This document shows positions 34,823 through 43,958 of a stretch of DNA of 64,000 bases, piece after piece; positions within the stretch are counted from its first letter, which is position 1; each line of letters starts with the position of its first letter. The stretch lies in assembly GCA_002384855.1 (NCBI GenBank), contig DGBP01000025.1:74311-138310 (forward strand), read 5' to 3'. The position numbers and the translations under genes were made by a program. Source of the DNA: Nocardioidaceae bacterium UBA4001 (GTDB taxonomy: Bacteria; Actinomycetota; Actinomycetes; Propionibacteriales; Nocardioidaceae). The notes beneath the pieces were generated by a model, which saw only the letters and a list, made by a program, of their open reading frames with translations, did not search any database and was not told the DNA's origin.

Positions 34823-37800
34823 GTGGTGAGGGACCGAGTCCGAGGCTATGTCGCACGCAGGCTTCGGGGGCGACCCACGACCCAGCCGACGCCCGGGAAC
34901 GCGCCGACGGCAAGGGGCGAGCAGGACGACAACATCCACAAGCTGGTGCGGGCCGGGTTGGTGGACGTCGAGTACTACGAGACCCTGACCGGTCTCACCT
35001 TCGACTCGCCCCGATCCGCCGCGGAGCACCTCGTGCGCGAGGGCATCGAGCTCGGCCTCACCTGCCATCCCCTCCTCGAACCGGGCCTGCTCCCCCCGCG
35101 CCTGCTCTCCTTGTGGTCTGAGGGCAAGGTCGCCAGGCCCCTCGCGGCAGCCAAGCGCGGTCACCTCGCACGGACCAGCCCGCTGTTCCACGTCGCTACC
35201 TGGGTCGAGCAGCATCCCGGTTCTGTGGACCATCCCGGGGGTCCGCTCGGTCACTTCGTCGCGAACGCCGCGCCCGAGACCCCGATGCCTGTCGGTCCCG
35301 AGTACGGCGGCCGCCGACCGACCTGGGGCGAGGCACGGAGCGCCCTGCTCCGCCACGCCGAGGAGTACCGCCGGCAGAAGGCTCTCACCGGGGGGAGGTA
35401 CCACGAGGACTGGGACGAGACCACCCACGCCGAGTGGGTCGAGACCTGGCGGAGCGCGCCGGTCCCGTCCTTCGGTGACCGGCCGGCGGTGTCGGTCATC
35501 ATCCCGGTGAAGAACCGCCCCGAGACCGTGGTCGAGGCCATCCGGTCGGTGCAGGCGCAGACGTTCGACGACTGGGAGCTCCTCGTCGTCGACGACGGGT
35601 CCACCGACTCCACGCCCTCGGTGCTCCGTGATGCGGCTCGGGACGACCCCCGGGTCCGCGTCATCGAGCTCGCCACGTCCGGGGGGGCCGGAGCCGCCCG
35701 CAACGCCGGGATCGACGCCGCCCACGGTCCCTACCTGTCCTTCCTGGACTCCGACAACACGTGGGAGCCGGACTTCCTGAGGATCTGCCTCGCCGTCGCC
35801 CACGCCGAGGGCCATCGCTTCGTCTACTCGGTGGCGCAGATCGCCGAGACGGGAGACAAGCGGTTCCTCGCCTACCGCGGCGGCGTCGACGCCCTGATGG
35901 TCCAGAACCACATCCCGATGATCGCCTTCGTCGCCGAGGCCGACCTGATCCGCGAGGTCGGCCGGTTCGACCCGTCGCTGCGGCGGTGGATCGACTTCGA
36001 CCTGATCATCCGGATGGCCCGCGTGGCCGAGCCCGAGCTCCTGCCCTTCGTGGGTACCCGCTACGACAACATCGAGGGGACCGACGACAGGATCAGCCGG
36101 GTGGAGTCGTCGAACTGGCGCTATGCCGTCTTCGGGAGGCACCTCGTCGACTGGGATGCCGTCGCCTCCGGTCTCCGGCAGCGGGTGAGCGGCCGGGTCT
36201 CGGTGGTCGTCGAGACCCAGCGCGACCACAAGCACACCACCGGCGCGGTTCGCGCGGTGCTCGACACGACCGTGGGTGAGGACGTCGAGGTCCTGGTCGT
36301 CGACAACGGGTCGGCCCGCGAGGTGACCGGGGTGCTGACCGCCGAGTTCCTCGGGGAGGACCGCGTGAAGGTCCTGAGGATGCCTCGCAACTACCACTTC
36401 GGGCCGGCCGCGAACGCCGCCTTCGCCGAGTCCACCGGCCAGTACGCCGTCTTCCTGGCCAGTGACTGCGACCCTCGTGCGGGCTGGCTGCGGCCCCTGG
36501 TCCGACGTCTCCAGGACCCCGAGGTCCTGGCCGTCCAGTCCCTGCTGCTCAGCCCCTCCGACCTCGTCGAGTCGGCCGGCTCGATCTTCCTGAGCGACAA
36601 CGGGGTGGCGTCGCCGTACCTCCAGGGCCACCCGCTCGACGACGCCCTGCGGGACAGCGGACGTGACCTGGACGCGCTGAGTCGCGACGCGCTGGCGGTC
36701 CGTGCCGAGGACCTGGTGGCACTCCGAGGATTCGACGGGCTCTTCGTCGACGACCTGGAGGACGTCGACCTGTGCCTGCGCGCCCGGGACCTGCGCCACG
36801 GGAGGTTCGAGGTGGTGCACGACTCTGTCGTGACCCACCTCCGTGAGCGACAGGCGGACCGGCCCGGGACCTGGGACAACGGCCGGCTCTTCCTCGCGCG
36901 CTGGCGCCACCGACTGCCCGAGGCCCAGACCCGGCGGTACGACGCCCTGGGCCTGGCGGTCGCTCACGTGGCCGGGGACCCGGGCCCACACCCGGTGCCC
37001 CGCCCCGTTCTGGTCAGGACCCCGCGCCCGGTGACCGGTGGCCCCCACGCAGGTCGCCTGGCTCTCCGCTGGTCTCTGAACACCGCCTCGCCCGGTGGTT
37101 GGCGCGGTGACGACTGGGGAGACACTTTCTTCGCCGACGCCCTCGCCGACGCCCTTCGGAGTCTGGGTCAGGAGGTGGTCGTGCTGCGGCGCGGCGCCGA
37201 CGACGCGCCGAGCAGCCATCTCTCCGACGTCGCCCTGACCCTGCGCGGGCTCAAGAGGGTGCATCCTCGTCCGGGTCTGCTGAACATCCTCTGGGTGATC
37301 AGCCACCCCGACCTGGTGACCGTGGAGGAGATCCGCTCCTTCGACCTGGTCTTTGCCGCATCCACGCCATGGGCGCAGGCGATGTCGACCCGCGCCGGCG
37401 TCCCTGTCCGCCCCCTCCACCAGGCCACCGACCCCGAGAGGTTCCACCCTGCATCGGTGACCGACGGGAACCACGAGGTCCTGTTCATCGGCAACGCCCG
37501 CCGCCACGAGGGCCGGAAGGTCGTGGCGGATGCCCTGGCCGCCGGAGTCGAGCTCGGGGTCTACGGCCGCAACTGGGAGGACCGACTCCCCGAGGGCGTG
37601 CTCCTGGGCACCTCCGTGGACAACCGCGAGCTCGTGCACCGCTACTCCTCCGCTGGGGTGGTCCTCAACGACCACTGGGAGGACATGGGCCGCCTGGGGT
37701 TCGTCAACAACCGCCTCTTCGACGCCGTGGCCTCCGGAGCATGCGTCGTCAGCGACCACGTCGAAGGGGTCGACGAGCTCTTCAAGGGGGCCGTCAAGAC

Positions 37801-38026
37801 GTATCGGACGGTCGAGGAGCTGGCTCGGCTGTGCAGCGACGAAGGCCGGGCGAGCTTCCCGTCTGCCGAGGCGCGGCGTGAGATCGCCGAGCTCGTCCGC
37901 CGCGACCACAGCTTCGCCCGAAGGGCAGAACAGCTGCTCGTGGCCGCCGAGGAGGCCCGTGGCACCACGACGACCGCCGCGCCCGACTCCGCCACTCGCG
38001 AACCCCGGTTCTCCCGGTCGTCGTGA
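34823..38026 (+). CDS. Three-domain glycosyltransferase (GT2-GT2-CgeB/GT4-like)
   Basis: A 1067-aa protein with an unassigned N-terminal region (1-215). A first GT2 domain follows (about 220-440; VSVIIPVKNRPETV, VDDGSTD near 262, FLDSDNTW near 307). A second GT2 domain spans about 452-700 (VEVLVVDNGSA; LASDCDPRAG near 543; FVDDLEDVDLCLRARD). The C-terminal GT-B-like domain spans about 745-1040 (GDDWGDTFFADALADALRS, LFIGNARRHEGRK, GFVNNRLFDAVASGACVVSD), resembling CgeB-type transferases. It could build a repeating unit of two or three sugars. GTG 34823 has AAGGGA upstream. The following methyltransferase frame overlaps its stop. Confidence 0.83.
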   Translation: MVRDRVRGYVARRLRGRPTTQPTPGNAPTARGEQDDNIHKLVRAGLVDVEYYETLTGLTFDSPRSAAEHLVREGIELGLTCHPLLEPGLLPPRLLSLWSEGKVARPLAAAKRGHLARTSPLFHVATWVEQHPGSVDHPGGPLGHFVANAAPETPMPVGPEYGGRRPTWGEARSALLRHAEEYRRQKALTGGRYHEDWDETTHAEWVETWRSAPVPSFGDRPAVSVIIPVKNRPETVVEAIRSVQAQTFDDWELLVVDDGSTDSTPSVLRDAARDDPRVRVIELATSGGAGAARNAGIDAAHGPYLSFLDSDNTWEPDFLRICLAVAHAEGHRFVYSVAQIAETGDKRFLAYRGGVDALMVQNHIPMIAFVAEADLIREVGRFDPSLRRWIDFDLIIRMARVAEPELLPFVGTRYDNIEGTDDRISRVESSNWRYAVFGRHLVDWDAVASGLRQRVSGRVSVVVETQRDHKHTTGAVRAVLDTTVGEDVEVLVVDNGSAREVTGVLTAEFLGEDRVKVLRMPRNYHFGPAANAAFAESTGQYAVFLASDCDPRAGWLRPLVRRLQDPEVLAVQSLLLSPSDLVESAGSIFLSDNGVASPYLQGHPLDDALRDSGRDLDALSRDALAVRAEDLVALRGFDGLFVDDLEDVDLCLRARDLRHGRFEVVHDSVVTHLRERQADRPGTWDNGRLFLARWRHRLPEAQTRRYDALGLAVAHVAGDPGPHPVPRPVLVRTPRPVTGGPHAGRLALRWSLNTASPGGWRGDDWGDTFFADALADALRSLGQEVVVLRRGADDAPSSHLSDVALTLRGLKRVHPRPGLLNILWVISHPDLVTVEEIRSFDLVFAASTPWAQAMSTRAGVPVRPLHQATDPERFHPASVTDGNHEVLFIGNARRHEGRKVVADALAAGVELGVYGRNWEDRLPEGVLLGTSVDNRELVHRYSSAGVVLNDHWEDMGRLGFVNNRLFDAVASGACVVSDHVEGVDELFKGAVKTYRTVEELARLCSDEGRASFPSAEARREIAELVRRDHSFARRAEQLLVAAEEARGTTTTAAPDSATREPRFSRSS

Positions 38027-38061
38027 CCCTTTCTCGACCACGCCCGCAGGAGGGCCCCAGC

Positions 38062-39852
38062 ATGGACAAGATCAGCCAGCAAGACGCCCGTGAGGACCGG
38101 CCCGCAGCCGTGGTGGCGTCCTCCACCGACGAGGCGACCGGGACGTTCGGCCGGCGCTTCGACGTGGTGCGGGTAGTAGCGCATGCCGACCTCTCGGACC
38201 TGGATCCCCTCGGCTTCTCCGTGCTCGCTGTCGGCTCGGCGGACCCCGCGGGTTTCCGCCGGACGGTTGCCCGGGTCCTCGAGGCCGTCCAGGACGACCC
38301 GGCGGCGCCCGACCTTCTCCTCGACCTCGGCACGGCCTCGGAGGCTCCCGCCGCGGAGGTCGAGAAGGTACTTGGCCACCTCGAGGGCTACGAGGTGCTG
38401 GGGCTCGAGCGGCTCGGTCATGACCGGATAGGCGTCCGGCTCGGCCGCAACGGTGGTGGGCCCGCACTCACGCCGGGGCTGCGTGGGCTGCTGCGTGACG
38501 CCACATCGCTGGCGCGGCCGGCGGAACGGCAGAAGCCCGCGGCGGAGCCAGAGGACCGCGTGCGCCGCCTCGAGCAGCGGGCCGCGCACCAGCGCACCAA
38601 GATCGCCGAGCTGGAACGTCGGCTGGCCAAGGGACCGCGCCGCAGCGACGGGGCAGGGGCTGCGACGCGAGGTGGCGTTCCTGCCGGCCCGCGGACCGAC
38701 CCACCTCCGGCGAAGGCGTCGGTCGCCGGCCGCGGGGCGCGGGTCTACGTCGCGGCGCTCACGCGAGTGCTCCCGTCCCTGAAGGAGGCAGGGCGTGGCG
38801 CGCGCAGCGCCGCCGTGGCGACGTCGGTCGTCGTCCTCCTCCTGCTGGGGCTCCTGCCGCCGGCGCTGATGCTGCTGCTCGAGTCCGGCCGGCTGCGGGA
38901 CTCTCTCCTGACACTGATGCTCGAGGGACTCGGGATCCTGGTGGTCGCCGTTGCCCTGGTCGTGAGGAGGGCGTCGGGCTCCGCTCGTGAGGCGGGGATC
39001 GCCGCTCGTGAGGCTCGGAACCAGGCCCGGCACGCCGCTCGTGGCGCCCGTCGCACCGCCCAGAAGATCAGGGCGGTCGGTCGGCGAGCTCAGCGCCAAG
39101 GCGAGCGGCTGGCTCGGATGGACAGATCCCTGCGAGGAGTCCGACGCAACGTCTCGCAGACGGTGGCGAACCAGCCCAGCCGCGAGGAGCTCCACGATCT
39201 CGAGTCCCGCTTGCTGCAGAGCCAGGAGGACCAGCTCCGGCAGAACCAGGCCCTGGTCAATCTCTTCGAGCTCGTCGACGTCCGCGCCGCGGTGCCACCG
39301 CTGGGCGGTTGGGCAGCCTCACCCGACCTCGCGCTGCTGCTCGTCGACGAGGTGGTCCGACGCCGTCCGCGGACCGTCGTCGAGTGTGGCAGCGGGTCCT
39401 CCACGCTGATGTTCGCCCTGGCCGCCGCTCGCCACGACCTCCCCACGCGGATCGTCTCGCTCGAGCACGATTCGGAGTTCGCCGAAGCCACGCGGGACCT
39501 GCTCCGCCGGCACGGCGTCGAGCGCTACGCCGACGTCCGCCACGCGCCGCTGCGCGCCACCTCCCTGGGCGACCACCGCGCCCCCTGGTACGACGAGTCG
39601 GCCCTGCACGACATCGAGGACGTGGGTCTGCTCTTCGTGGACGGCCCCCCGCGGAGCACCGGCACCCGGGCCAGGTACCCCGCCGTGCCTCTGCTGCGCG
39701 ACCACTTCTCGGCGGAGGTCACGATCATCGTCGACGACGCCGACCGCCCTGACGAGCAGGCGATCGCGGAGCTGTGGAGGGAGCAGCTTCCCGACTTCAG
39801 CTTCGACACCCTCGCCCTCGAGAAGGGTGCGATCGTCATGCGCCGGGGGTGA
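38062..39852 (+). CDS. Membrane-anchored coiled-coil protein with C-terminal methyltransferase domain
   Basis: A 596-aa protein. Residues 1-155 are an unassigned domain, 160-195 a predicted coiled coil (EQRAAHQRTKIAELERRL), about 250-305 two hydrophobic helices, about 310-400 a strongly basic helical region ending in a second coiled coil, and about 415-595 a Rossmann methyltransferase-like domain (VVECGSGSSTLMFALA, SLEHDSEF, LLFVDGPPRSTG, IIVDDADR). The ATG at 38062 has AGGAGG upstream; a GTG at 38023 overlapping the previous stop is also possible. It sits in the glycan locus and may methylate a surface glycan or sense its length (inference). Confidence 0.75.
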   Translation: MDKISQQDAREDRPAAVVASSTDEATGTFGRRFDVVRVVAHADLSDLDPLGFSVLAVGSADPAGFRRTVARVLEAVQDDPAAPDLLLDLGTASEAPAAEVEKVLGHLEGYEVLGLERLGHDRIGVRLGRNGGGPALTPGLRGLLRDATSLARPAERQKPAAEPEDRVRRLEQRAAHQRTKIAELERRLAKGPRRSDGAGAATRGGVPAGPRTDPPPAKASVAGRGARVYVAALTRVLPSLKEAGRGARSAAVATSVVVLLLLGLLPPALMLLLESGRLRDSLLTLMLEGLGILVVAVALVVRRASGSAREAGIAAREARNQARHAARGARRTAQKIRAVGRRAQRQGERLARMDRSLRGVRRNVSQTVANQPSREELHDLESRLLQSQEDQLRQNQALVNLFELVDVRAAVPPLGGWAASPDLALLLVDEVVRRRPRTVVECGSGSSTLMFALAAARHDLPTRIVSLEHDSEFAEATRDLLRRHGVERYADVRHAPLRATSLGDHRAPWYDESALHDIEDVGLLFVDGPPRSTGTRARYPAVPLLRDHFSAEVTIIVDDADRPDEQAIAELWREQLPDFSFDTLALEKGAIVMRRG

Positions 39853-39861
39853 TCCTGGCCG

Positions 39862-40440
39862 TCAGCCGGGCAGGCACAGGAAGAACGTCCTGTCCTTGGT
39901 GACCCACGGAGAGCCGGCGAACACGGCGGAGTAGCCGTGCTCCTCGAGCATGCGGTAGAACGACGGGGCGTTCGGCCAGAAGGAGACCTCGTTCTTCCAG
40001 GACGCAGTGGGCCGGCTCTCCCACGCCTTCTCCTGGTAGTACCTGCCCTGGTACCCCTCCGCGGTCACCCGTGCCGAGAGAGGCTTGGTCGGACGGGGGC
40101 TGGCCAGGTGTGTGTCGAGGATCAGGGGGGTGCCCGAGGCCTTGCGGAGCAGGGTCAGCTGGTCGCCGATCGTCAGGTGGTAGAAGAGCCCGAGGCAGAA
40201 CACCAGGTCGTAGCCGTCGAGGTCGGCCTCGCGCACGTCCTGCTGGATCCAGCGGACTCGCTCGTCCTCGGGGAAGCGCTCGTCACGCGCGTCCACGGCG
40301 GTGACCTCCCAGCCTGCGTCGGCGGCCCGCAGGGAGAACTGCCCGTGCCCCGCCCCGAGATCGAGCGCCTTCCCTGGAGGGAAGAGCCCGAGAAGGCTGT
40401 CGAACAGCTGGAACCGTCGTGTCGCCGTCGCTCGTCTCAT
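39862..40440 (-). CDS. Small class I methyltransferase
   Basis: A 192-aa protein with motif I ALDLGAGHGQFSLRAADAGW, the acidic VTAVDARDE, and LVFCLGLFYHL after strand beta-4. It resembles tellurite-resistance/TPMT-like or glycan methyltransferases; the substrate is unknown. A TACCGT box lies 7 nt before the ATG at 40440, so it is leaderless; upstream codons in this frame are not used. It lies between the anchored methyltransferase and the sulfotransferase and is probably part of surface glycan decoration. Confidence 0.8.
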   Translation of the reverse strand: MRRATATRRFQLFDSLLGLFPPGKALDLGAGHGQFSLRAADAGWEVTAVDARDERFPEDERVRWIQQDVREADLDGYDLVFCLGLFYHLTIGDQLTLLRKASGTPLILDTHLASPRPTKPLSARVTAEGYQGRYYQEKAWESRPTASWKNEVSFWPNAPSFYRMLEEHGYSAVFAGSPWVTKDRTFFLCLPG

Positions 40441-40447
40441 GAGTAGC

Positions 40448-40453
40448 ACGGTA
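40448..40453 (-). promoter_or_regulatory. -10 box of the small methyltransferase gene
   Basis: On the minus strand TACCGT, 7 nt, ATG at 40440. Confidence 0.55.
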
Positions 40454-40524
40454 GCGAACGGCTGCGACGACGTCCCGCACCTCCGAGCGGGGGCGGGGGG
40501 TCGGATGTGTGCGGTCCCCGTGGA

Positions 40525-40530
40525 TAGACT
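40525..40530 (+). promoter_or_regulatory. -10 box of the sulfotransferase gene
   Basis: TAGACT, 7 nt, ATG at 40538; leaderless. Confidence 0.6.
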
Positions 40531-40537
40531 CCGCGCC

Positions 40538-41434
40538 ATGACGAAGCTGGCTGCCCCTGTGTTCGTCGGTGGGACCGGGCGGAGCGGGACGACCGTGCTC
40601 GCCGACCTCATCGGCCGCCACTCGGCCTACCACCTGATCCCCATCGAGGCGCGGTTCCATGCCGAGCCCAAGGGTCTGCCCGGCGTCGCCGCAGGTGAGG
40701 TCACGCTCGAGGAGTTCCACGAGCGGTTCCTGAAGCGCTACTACTTCCGTCGGCGCGACGACGGAGCCGAGCGCGGTCTCCGCCTTGCCGGAGTGCCTCG
40801 CCCTCGAGCAGTCAAGGCGATCGACGAGTTCGTGGAGACCTACGCCGCGGACCCCACCGCGGCCGCGGCCGGCTTGATGAACCGGCTGTTCAACCCGCTC
40901 GCGCGGTCGAACCACGCCACGACGTGGGTGGAGATGACTCCTCCCAACGTGGAGCACAGCCAGTTCCTCCAGTCGATCTTTCCGACCGCCAAGGTGCTGC
41001 ACATCGTCAGGGACGGCCGCGACGTCGCCGCGTCGGTGTCGTTCCGGCGCTGGGGGCCGGACGACCCCTTCGACGCGTTGGAGTGGTGGGCCGACCGGCT
41101 ACGGGCGGCGGACGCAGCGAGCGGGGACCCGCGCCGGGAGCTCCTTGTCGGCTTCGAGGCGCTGGTCTTCAACGACCGGAAGCGGCAGTACCGCCGTATC
41201 CTCCGATTCCTGGGCATCTCGGACGAGCCCGCCATGCGTGAGTTCTTCGAGACCTCGCTGACCGGGGAGAACGCCAACCGGGGTCGCTGGCGCGACGTCG
41301 TGCCCGCCGACCAGCACGCAGACTTCGACCGTGCCTACGAGCGCATCGTCGCAGAGCTCCGCGACGAGGGCGTGGCCGCGGCCCGGGCACTCGACGCAGA
41401 CGAGCCCGGCGGCCTGCGTCGCCTGCTCAGATGA
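40538..41434 (+). CDS. PAPS-dependent sulfotransferase family protein
   Basis: A 298-aa protein with the 5'-phosphosulfate loop VGGTGRSGTTVLADL (10-24) and the 3'-phosphate motif HIVRDGRDVAASVSF (155-169). Such enzymes transfer sulfate from PAPS to a sugar, lipid or protein; in mycobacteria they act on trehalose and other glycolipids. Beside three glycosyltransferase/methyltransferase genes, it suggests a sulfated cell-surface glycan or glycolipid (inference). Its last 8 bases overlap the convergent opu binding-protein gene, leaving no room for a separate terminator. Confidence 0.87.
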   Translation: MTKLAAPVFVGGTGRSGTTVLADLIGRHSAYHLIPIEARFHAEPKGLPGVAAGEVTLEEFHERFLKRYYFRRRDDGAERGLRLAGVPRPRAVKAIDEFVETYAADPTAAAAGLMNRLFNPLARSNHATTWVEMTPPNVEHSQFLQSIFPTAKVLHIVRDGRDVAASVSFRRWGPDDPFDALEWWADRLRAADAASGDPRRELLVGFEALVFNDRKRQYRRILRFLGISDEPAMREFFETSLTGENANRGRWRDVVPADQHADFDRAYERIVAELRDEGVAAARALDADEPGGLRRLLR

Positions 41435-42401
41435 TCCCCTTGTCCTGCAGGTAGGTCTCGGCCACGTCGGAGGCGAGCTGCCGCTCGGCGTCGACCTGGC
41501 GGTTGAGGTCCTTGAGGTCCTGGGTGGTCAGCACGCCGGAGAGCTCGTTCAGGATCTCCTCGACCTGCGGGTTGGCGTCCAGGAACTCGGTGCTCACCAC
41601 GGGGACCAGGTTCTCGGCGTTCTGCCAGCTCTTGTCGTCCTCGAGGAGGACGAGGCCGAGCTGGTCGACCTGGCCGTCGCTGGTGCCCACCGCGCCGAGG
41701 TCGACCTCGCCCTTGGTCAGGGCGTCCTTGGTCTGCGCAGTGCCGAAGCCGAGCGGCTCGAACTTGCCGATCTCGATGCCGTAGACCTCCTCGAGACCGC
41801 CCAGGCAGTCGGGGCGGTCGAGGCAGTCCGGGGCGCCCGCCATCGTGATCGGCCTGCCGAGCTCTCCGAGGTCGCTCAGCGTGGTCACGTCGTTCTCCTC
41901 CGAGAACTCCTCGGTGACCGCGTAGGCGTTGGCGTCCTCGGCCTCGGCCGGCTCGAGCGCGGTCATCCCCTTCTGCCCGGCGAGGTCCTCGAGCTTGGTC
42001 ATCGTCTCGTCGACGTCCGGTGTGGCGACCGGCTCCGCGTCGGCACCGTTGATCTCCCGGTTGAGGAACTCCGTCATCGAGGAGACGTACTCCGGGGCCA
42101 CGTGCACGTCCCCGCTCGTGAGCTGCCCGGCGTACACCGCACGGTCACCGACGCCCTTGAGTGTCGGCTCGAAGCCGCCGTCCTCGAGCAGCGCGGCGTA
42201 CATCTCCGCCATGATCGACATCTCGGTGTAGTCCTGGTAGGCGATGACGACCTCGCCACCACCCTCGCCACCGCCGTCTCCGCCGCCACCCAGGGCGTCG
42301 GTGCCACCTCCGCCGCAGGCCGCGAGCAGCAGCAGCGGCACAGCCGCCGCAGCCAGCCCGGCCCGGGTCCTGGACTTCCTCGAGATCGGTGCGATGTTCA
42401 T
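41427..42401 (-). CDS. Osmoprotectant ABC transporter substrate-binding lipoprotein
   Basis: A 324-aa OpuAC/ProX-type binding protein. The signal peptide ends in a lipobox LLAAC with the acylated cysteine at 29, followed by a Gly-rich spacer. The mature domain VVIAYQDYTEMSIMAEMYAALLE and the VGTSDGQVDQLGLVLLEDD region are typical of glycine betaine/choline/proline betaine binding. It captures the osmolyte outside the membrane for the two permeases. It is third in the minus-strand operon, 97 nt after permease 2. The frame is open upstream of the ATG, but the signal peptide defines the start. Confidence 0.9.
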   Translation of the reverse strand: MNIAPISRKSRTRAGLAAAAVPLLLLAACGGGGTDALGGGGDGGGEGGGEVVIAYQDYTEMSIMAEMYAALLEDGGFEPTLKGVGDRAVYAGQLTSGDVHVAPEYVSSMTEFLNREINGADAEPVATPDVDETMTKLEDLAGQKGMTALEPAEAEDANAYAVTEEFSEENDVTTLSDLGELGRPITMAGAPDCLDRPDCLGGLEEVYGIEIGKFEPLGFGTAQTKDALTKGEVDLGAVGTSDGQVDQLGLVLLEDDKSWQNAENLVPVVSTEFLDANPQVEEILNELSGVLTTQDLKDLNRQVDAERQLASDVAETYLQDKGII

Positions 42402-42498
42402 CGGCGCTTCCCTTCTGTGTCCCGCGGTCCGACCGCGCGTGTCCGGTGGGCGCCTCGGCACCCAGGGGCCACTGTAGCCACGCTCCCGAAGCACGACC

Positions 42499-43236
42499 TC
42501 AGCGCTTCGACGCACCCACGGGTAGGCGTCCGGCGGAGGTCGCGCGGCGCGCCTGGCCCACCGGGTCGAGGCGGCGCTGTGCCAGAGCCATCGCCCGCTC
42601 GATGAGCAGCGCGAACACGGCGACGACCAGGGCGCCGGCCCAGACCTCGGGCACATCCTGGCGGCGGAAGCCGAGCGTGATGATCCGGCCCAGACCGGGG
42701 CCGGCCACGAGCGCCGCGATGGTGGCGGTCGCCCAGATCTGCACGACCGCGAGCCGGACCCCCGCCACGATCAGCGGCATCGCCAGCGGCAGCTCGACCC
42801 GACGCAGCAGCTGCCCGCCGTCCATGCCCATGCCGCGGGCCGCCTCGACGGTGTCCCGGTCCACCTCGCGCATCCCGACGTAGGCGTTGGTGATCACCGG
42901 CGGCAGGCCGAACAGGACCAGGGCGACCAGCGTCGCGAGACCGGCCCGGCCGTAGGGTCCGAAGGCAGCCGAGCCGACCGGGCCGATGGCGAGCACCACG
43001 AGCACGGCGAAGGTGGGCACGGCCCGGCCGATGTTGGAGATGTTGACCGCGAGCAGCCCGCCCTTGCCGAGATGACCGAGCCAGACCGCGGGCGGCAGTC
43101 CCAGGAGTACGGCGAGCAGGGTGGCCGTCCCGGTGAGGAGCAGGTGCTCCACGAGCCGGTTGACCAGCCCCTCCTCGCCGCTCCAGTTCGCGGGGTCCTG
43201 GAACCACGCGAGCACCCCGCGCAGGACATCGAGCAT
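42499..43236 (-). CDS. Osmoprotectant ABC transporter permease 2
   Basis: A 245-aa OpuCB/ProW-type permease with five to six transmembrane helices. The EAA loop, which contacts the ATPase, is DTVEAARGMGMDGGQLLRRVELPLAMPLI near residues 125-152. It starts 3 nt after permease 1 ends, so the two form a heterodimeric channel. N-terminal WFQDPANWSGEEGLVNRLVEH is typical of the family. Confidence 0.9.
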   Translation of the reverse strand: MLDVLRGVLAWFQDPANWSGEEGLVNRLVEHLLLTGTATLLAVLLGLPPAVWLGHLGKGGLLAVNISNIGRAVPTFAVLVVLAIGPVGSAAFGPYGRAGLATLVALVLFGLPPVITNAYVGMREVDRDTVEAARGMGMDGGQLLRRVELPLAMPLIVAGVRLAVVQIWATATIAALVAGPGLGRIITLGFRRQDVPEVWAGALVVAVFALLIERAMALAQRRLDPVGQARRATSAGRLPVGASKR

Positions 43237-43239
43237 CGG

Positions 43240-43935
43240 CTACGCCCCCCTCGTCCGGGTCCAGGGGGTCATCAGGCGCTGGGCTCCGACGAGAACCAGG
43301 TCGAAGGTGAAGGCCAGGAGCACACAGAGCACAGCAGCGGTGAACACCTGCGGCTTGAACTGCGTGTTCACCGCTGTCAGGAGGAGGTTCCCCAGACCCC
43401 CGGCGCTCACGATCGCTCCCACGGTGGTGAGGGCGACGGTCGACACAGTCGCCACACGCAGCCCCGCCATGACCGAGGGAAGCGCCAGCGGCAGCTCGAC
43501 GGTCCACAGCAGTCGCCGCTCGCCGTACCCCATGCCGCGGGCGGCCTCCACCACGTCCGCGGGCACTCCGTCGAGCCCGGCGAGGATGTTGCGCACCAGG
43601 ATCGTCAGCGAGTAGAGCACCAGGCCGATGATCACCGTCGTGGCGGACAGACCGGTGAAGGGCAGCAGCAACGCGAACAGCGCCAGCGACGGCACCGTGT
43701 AGATCGCGGTGGTGGTGCCGACGACGCCGTCCTCGAGCTTTGGGTAGCGTCGTACCAGCAACGCCAGGGCGAGCGCCACGACCAGACCGAGGACGACGGA
43801 GACGACGGTGATCCACACGTGCTGCAGCAAGTCTTCGGTGATGAGCTCGGCGCGGCTGGAGACGTACTCCGGGCAGACCCACTCGTTGCGCACCATGCAG
43901 CTCTCGCCGGCGGGCGCCTCCTCGGACAGGACCAT
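43240..43935 (-). CDS. Osmoprotectant ABC transporter permease 1
   Basis: A 231-aa OpuCB-like permease with transmembrane helices from about residue 38 and an EAA loop DVVEAARGMGYGERRLLWTVELPLALP. The ATG at 43935 fits a TAGGTT box 6 nt upstream; an internal ATG at 43896 is less likely. It is the first gene of the permease-permease-binding protein operon and is divergent from its ATPase gene, with only 23 bp between start codons. Confidence 0.88.
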   Translation of the reverse strand: MVLSEEAPAGESCMVRNEWVCPEYVSSRAELITEDLLQHVWITVVSVVLGLVVALALALLVRRYPKLEDGVVGTTTAIYTVPSLALFALLLPFTGLSATTVIIGLVLYSLTILVRNILAGLDGVPADVVEAARGMGYGERRLLWTVELPLALPSVMAGLRVATVSTVALTTVGAIVSAGGLGNLLLTAVNTQFKPQVFTAAVLCVLLAFTFDLVLVGAQRLMTPWTRTRGA

Positions 43936-43941
43936 TGATGC

Positions 43942-43947
43942 AACCTA
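43942..43947 (-). promoter_or_regulatory. -10 box of the opu permease operon, overlapping the divergent ATPase promoter
   Basis: On the minus strand TAGGTT, 6 nt, ATG at 43935. On the plus strand TAGCGA (43946-43951) stands 7 nt before the ATPase ATG at 43959 and shares CTA with it, so the two promoters physically overlap. Confidence 0.45.
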
Positions 43948-43958
43948 GCGAAGATCCG

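Noticed and set aside
34748..38041. A 1097-codon minus-strand frame opposite the large glycosyltransferase gene
   Set aside because: Antisense shadow: composition dominated by Val/Gly/Arg/His/Asp and no domain; the plus strand has clear catalytic motifs.
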